From a virus: 43,800 nucleotides of DNA. Position numbers and translations under genes: made by a program. Positions 40,900 through 43,800 of this stretch are shown here, one piece after another. A model generated the notes under the pieces. The model worked only from the letters and a program-made list of their open reading frames with translations. It had not been told where the DNA came from and searched no databases. Each line of letters starts with the position of its first letter. Positions within the stretch are counted from its first letter, which is position 1. Where the stretch lies: positions 1 through 43,800 of IMG/VR virus record IMGVR_UViG_3300033153_006043; one strand, written 5' to 3'.

Positions 40900-42837
40900 C
40901 TAAAGTGCCCGCTGTAAAGCATGCAATACTGTCAAACTATTGACCTGTTGGATCTGCATTGGCGAAGCGCCGTTCTGTTTCATAGTAGCACGAATATCAG
41001 CCACGCGCGCCTCCAGATAGACATCAGCGGCGCACATGGCGTACACCCTGCAATCCGTTGGCTCATTACGTTTGCCGCTGGGACAATGAAATGAGCCGTC
41101 AACTCGTTTCTCTTCTGCTGTTAGCCCTTTGAAATAGTCCTCTCGATAATCAACAGGGAAATCACAGAAGCCTGGACGCTGAGCATTATGATCCTCACGC
41201 CGGATCTTTAGATTCTTATATAGCAAGTTTTTATAAAAATTTGTCGATACCTCATAAAGCGTAGTGTCCGTGCCAATTTTTTGCGCCCTAAACCGTTTGA
41301 AGTTGGTCGACATCATCTCGTCGCCTTTTTCACCTTTGCGCTTTTTCAGTGTCTGGAAGCCTTTGCAGGGGTAAGTTGCCTGCCAGCCGGAGCAAAACCG
41401 ATAGACGGTGTCAGTGTGCATGCCATCACCTGAATCAATGAAAATCAGCGAGGGCAGCATTTCTTGATCGTCTTTACGTTTGAATATAGTCCCGCCGGAC
41501 TCTGCCCATTCCTGAAAGCTGGCCCAGGCACCGGCGGAGGGATCGTCAATCTCGCCCTCAAAGCGGAAATACCCTATTGACCAGGTGCGGTACCCAAGGC
41601 CATGGCCAAGGACTTCAAATTCTATCCGGGGTGGGTTCTCTTTGTCTTTTTTTGACCCACGCTGTACGTCAGCACCGATGGTCAGAAAGAGCACACCTTC
41701 CGGCACCGTTCCGCTGGTATAGGCACCTTTGAGCTCGATAACATTTTCAAGTTTCGGGCGCTGGCCAGTCTCGCGGTAGGGGAGGCCTAAATACAAATTA
41801 GTAAACGACCGCATGCCGTCTGGCGTTTCCTGGGCTTTCTCATATTTGTCGTAAAGTTCCAGCCAGGACATCATGCCGACGGGGGAATAGAGTGAATTTA
41901 TATAATAACTGCGGCGAGCTTTCGTGTAGGTCTTGGCCGTTGGCTCCCATTCACCCCCCTGCAGCATTGCACCTTTATGGTAATTAAATACCGCCTCGTG
42001 GCAAAACTGACAAAGATAATATACATTAACAAGTCTGCCCGCCTCTTTATCTGGTCTTAATCCATGATTGGAGTCCTCGCTGCCAAGTTCTAACGGCTGT
42101 TTTTTACCACAATGGGGGCAAGGCACCATAAAATTGCGCTGATCACCAAGGGCGAACCGTTCATATATTACCGATGTCTCATATAGCGTCGGGGTTGAGA
42201 ACGCCATGATCTTTTTACGCGCACCCCAGGCATTTGTCCGGCCTTCGGCCACATCGACCCAGGCACCTTCGCCGGTACGCAGCAAACGGGGTGCACCGTC
42301 AACTTCATCAAGTATTAGTATGCGTTTTGTGTCCGACCGTAACGACGAGGCGGATTGAGCCGAGGCCATATCCAAAGCACCGCCAACGTATTCTTTGGAA
42401 AATGTTCGATCACCTGATCGGCGAGTCTTTGCGCTGGCATCACTCTGGGCGTGGATCTTATGCCGAAAACCACAAGAATCGATCAAGGGATCCAGACGCT
42501 TTGTCGCCCATTTAAGGAGCAACCCCTCAGTTGCTGATACGTAAAGTACCTCAGCGGGGCTTGCATCCATCCAGTATGCAACCACATTTTCAGCCGCAGC
42601 TGTCAGACCTAATTGCGCACCCTTCATACAGTCAGTATTGATGACCGGCGAAAACGGCCCCATGTTATCCATGATCTCGACGGCGTAAGGTGTGCGGCTG
42701 TTTTCCCACAGACCTGGGAACGGTGTTGAAGGGGGCAGAACCCGCAGACCCTCCACATAATTCGATATTGTGGCCGGTGGCCGTTTTGTTGGTTTGAGTT
42801 TGTTTTCGCGCTTAAGGAAAGCGATCTCACTACTCAT
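40900..42837 (-). CDS. Terminase large subunit (lambda gpA family)
   Basis: 645 residues from the ATG at 42837, preferred over 42861 because GAGGAG is 10 bases upstream and the ATG overlaps the small-subunit stop. Walker A-like KGAQLGLT (about 72-79), Walker B ILILDEVD (173-180), and a nuclease part with IGADVQRG, LIFIDSGDG. The protein translocates and cuts DNA. The gpA family usually uses cos ends. Confidence 0.92.
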   Translation of the reverse strand: MSSEIAFLKRENKLKPTKRPPATISNYVEGLRVLPPSTPFPGLWENSRTPYAVEIMDNMGPFSPVINTDCMKGAQLGLTAAAENVVAYWMDASPAEVLYVSATEGLLLKWATKRLDPLIDSCGFRHKIHAQSDASAKTRRSGDRTFSKEYVGGALDMASAQSASSLRSDTKRILILDEVDGAPRLLRTGEGAWVDVAEGRTNAWGARKKIMAFSTPTLYETSVIYERFALGDQRNFMVPCPHCGKKQPLELGSEDSNHGLRPDKEAGRLVNVYYLCQFCHEAVFNYHKGAMLQGGEWEPTAKTYTKARRSYYINSLYSPVGMMSWLELYDKYEKAQETPDGMRSFTNLYLGLPYRETGQRPKLENVIELKGAYTSGTVPEGVLFLTIGADVQRGSKKDKENPPRIEFEVLGHGLGYRTWSIGYFRFEGEIDDPSAGAWASFQEWAESGGTIFKRKDDQEMLPSLIFIDSGDGMHTDTVYRFCSGWQATYPCKGFQTLKKRKGEKGDEMMSTNFKRFRAQKIGTDTTLYEVSTNFYKNLLYKNLKIRREDHNAQRPGFCDFPVDYREDYFKGLTAEEKRVDGSFHCPSGKRNEPTDCRVYAMCAADVYLEARVADIRATMKQNGASPMQIQQVNSLTVLHALQRAL

Positions 42838-43684
42838 CGCTGGCACGCTCCTCACTTTCAACTTCTTCCAGGAAGCTATTGATCACCCGTTTGACATGAT
42901 CAAGCGTGCGGAATACTTGCCGCTCTATCAGATCGCTGATCTCAACCTCTTTGGTGGAATCTTCTACCTCACAGATCGCCATAATGTCGGGTGCTATGCG
43001 CGGACCGAGCCCCCGCCATTCTGTTGAATCGATAGTGTAAATTTTACGGAATACACGCGAGGCCAACTCACGAGAAATCAAATCTTTCATTTTAATCTTG
43101 ACTTCCATTTCGACCTTTTCGGCGTTGGCCAGCGCCTTACGCAGATCGACCCCCTGCCGTGAGCTGGCATTTTTTGCGATCCTCAATTCTATCTCGCTGG
43201 GTTGGCCGGCTTCGTCTTCGGCCGCCTGCTCACGTTTTAAGGTTGTGAGTATTCGCTGCGCTCGATCAAAGCCAACACCTAGTTGGCGCTGAATGTAAGC
43301 GACCGTATAGCTCCCCGCCTTAACACATAACATGCGGGCTTGATTAGTCAAATCCTCTTCGGTGGGGCGTGCAGCTGCCGGGGTGGTTTTCGCGGCCTTC
43401 TTTTTGGCTTTTTTCTTCGCCTTTTTTTTCGGTGTTTTTTTCTTAGGCATAGTTGGTTTCTTAGCGGTGACCTTCTTTTTAGCTTTTTTCTTGGGGACAG
43501 CTACGTGGCCTGTCTTTCTGCCTGGCCCTGGCTTTTTCAGGCGCTCAGCATTCAGGACGTCAAAGTCTGCCCCCTCGAAATAACCGTCCACATCTGCTGT
43601 AAGTTTTCCGGCCCTGATCCACCGCCCGATGGTAGACCGTGAGACGCCGGTGGCGGTGTGCGCCTGGGATGCATTCATTCTCAT
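42830..43684 (-). CDS. Terminase small subunit with FtsK-gamma-like domain
   Basis: 284 residues. Residues 1-50 form a Nu1-type winged HTH (MRMNASQAHTATGVSRSTIG). Residues 62-100 are an AKKKAKKKA-type Lys-rich stretch like histone H1. Residues 109-155 (EEDLTNQARMLC, SYTVAYIQRQLGVGFDRAQR) match the FtsK gamma winged helix. Residues 160-284 are a helical C-terminus, probably for oligomerisation and binding to gpA. It probably recognises cos and hands DNA to the large subunit. Confidence 0.85.
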   Translation of the reverse strand: MRMNASQAHTATGVSRSTIGRWIRAGKLTADVDGYFEGADFDVLNAERLKKPGPGRKTGHVAVPKKKAKKKVTAKKPTMPKKKTPKKKAKKKAKKKAAKTTPAAARPTEEDLTNQARMLCVKAGSYTVAYIQRQLGVGFDRAQRILTTLKREQAAEDEAGQPSEIELRIAKNASSRQGVDLRKALANAEKVEMEVKIKMKDLISRELASRVFRKIYTIDSTEWRGLGPRIAPDIMAICEVEDSTKEVEISDLIERQVFRTLDHVKRVINSFLEEVESEERASDE

Positions 43685-43800
43685 AGCCCGAGTGTACCAC
43701 TGTCTAAGGCGTCAGCATAGGCCGTCTGGTGTACCACCCCGCCGGAGGAACAGATCGGCCGCCTTCGGAGGTGCTAAAAAGCGGGATGCGCGACAACTAG
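43685..43800. other. Non-coding right edge with GTGTACCAC pair, cos candidate
   Basis: No gene. Two identical GTGTACCAC 9-mers at 43692-43700 and 43729-43737, 37 bases apart, lie just upstream of the small terminase, where cosB sites would be in lambda-like genomes. They could be Nu1-type binding sites. The end of the window may or may not be the physical cos end. Confidence 0.4.

Noticed and set aside
43340-43642. Rightward Phe-rich ORF that looks like a membrane protein
   Set aside because: It is the reverse complement of the AAG/AAA lysine codons in the small terminase tail.
1-43800. Integrase, lysogeny repressor, tRNA or rRNA genes
   Set aside because: No tyrosine or serine recombinase motif, no CI-like two-domain repressor and no cloverleaf sequence was recognised; small HTH genes are not sufficient evidence of lysogeny.

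Overview
The window looks like most or all of the genome of a tailed double-stranded DNA phage with a contractile tail, infecting a Gram-negative bacterium. The head and packaging genes follow the lambda order: Nu1/A-type terminase, gpW-position gene, gpB-type portal, S49 protease with nested scaffold, gpD-type decoration protein and gpE-type capsid. The tail genes follow the Mu order: sheath, tube, frameshifted chaperone pair, tape measure, DNA_circ_N protein, hub, gp45, gp46, gp47 and gp48. A membrane-spanning Rz / lipoprotein Rz1 pair implies a host outer membrane. I see no integrase, recognisable CI-type repressor, rRNA or tRNA, so lifestyle and host genus cannot be read from the sequence.

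Layout. Positions 742-1184 hold a divergent, repeat-rich region that is the best origin candidate: 12-bp iterons in inverted orientation around nine GTTAG pentamers, directly upstream of a small HTH gene and a P4-alpha-like primase-helicase. Rightward (+) genes run from 1236 to 10005. They cover initiation, a pentapeptide-repeat protein, and many tiny overlapping ORFs (Cys-rich, membrane, HTH, J-domain-like, DUF1937) driven by two nearly identical sigma70-type promoters at about 5010 and 8341. A leftward block at 14303-10002 carries an SF2 helicase, VRR-NUC nuclease, DNA methyltransferase and small TetR-like regulator, translationally coupled for the most part. A divergent operator-like region (14304-14406) separates it from a second rightward replication block at 14407-20536: RecB/Cas4-like DUF2800 nuclease, ssDNA-binding protein, MazG-like enzyme, and a family A DNA polymerase carrying an N-terminal DUF4326 domain. 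That block ends at a strong intrinsic terminator (20575-20604).

Everything from 20603 to the right edge is leftward and is read from 43684 down: small and large terminase, gpW-like, portal, two small unknown virion-region genes, protease/scaffold, decoration, capsid, neck proteins, sheath, tube, chaperones, tape measure, baseplate, fibre, then lysis (amidase, two membrane proteins, Rz/Rz1). The leftward gene at the left edge (46-741) resembles a lambda gpZ/gp10-type tail completion protein, which is otherwise missing from the structural block. If the ends join it would be the first gene of the late operon, and the map becomes two arms diverging from the origin and converging on the terminator.

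Points that deserve most attention: the small terminase contains an FtsK-gamma-like winged helix behind a histone-H1-like lysine tail; the DUF4326-PolA fusion has Leu at the position equivalent to E. coli Phe762; the origin is unusual; there are paired palindromic operators and duplicated promoters; a small KOW-like gene has an in-frame TGA; a gene downstream of the portal has no canonical start; and the tail chaperone shows a probable -1 frameshift.
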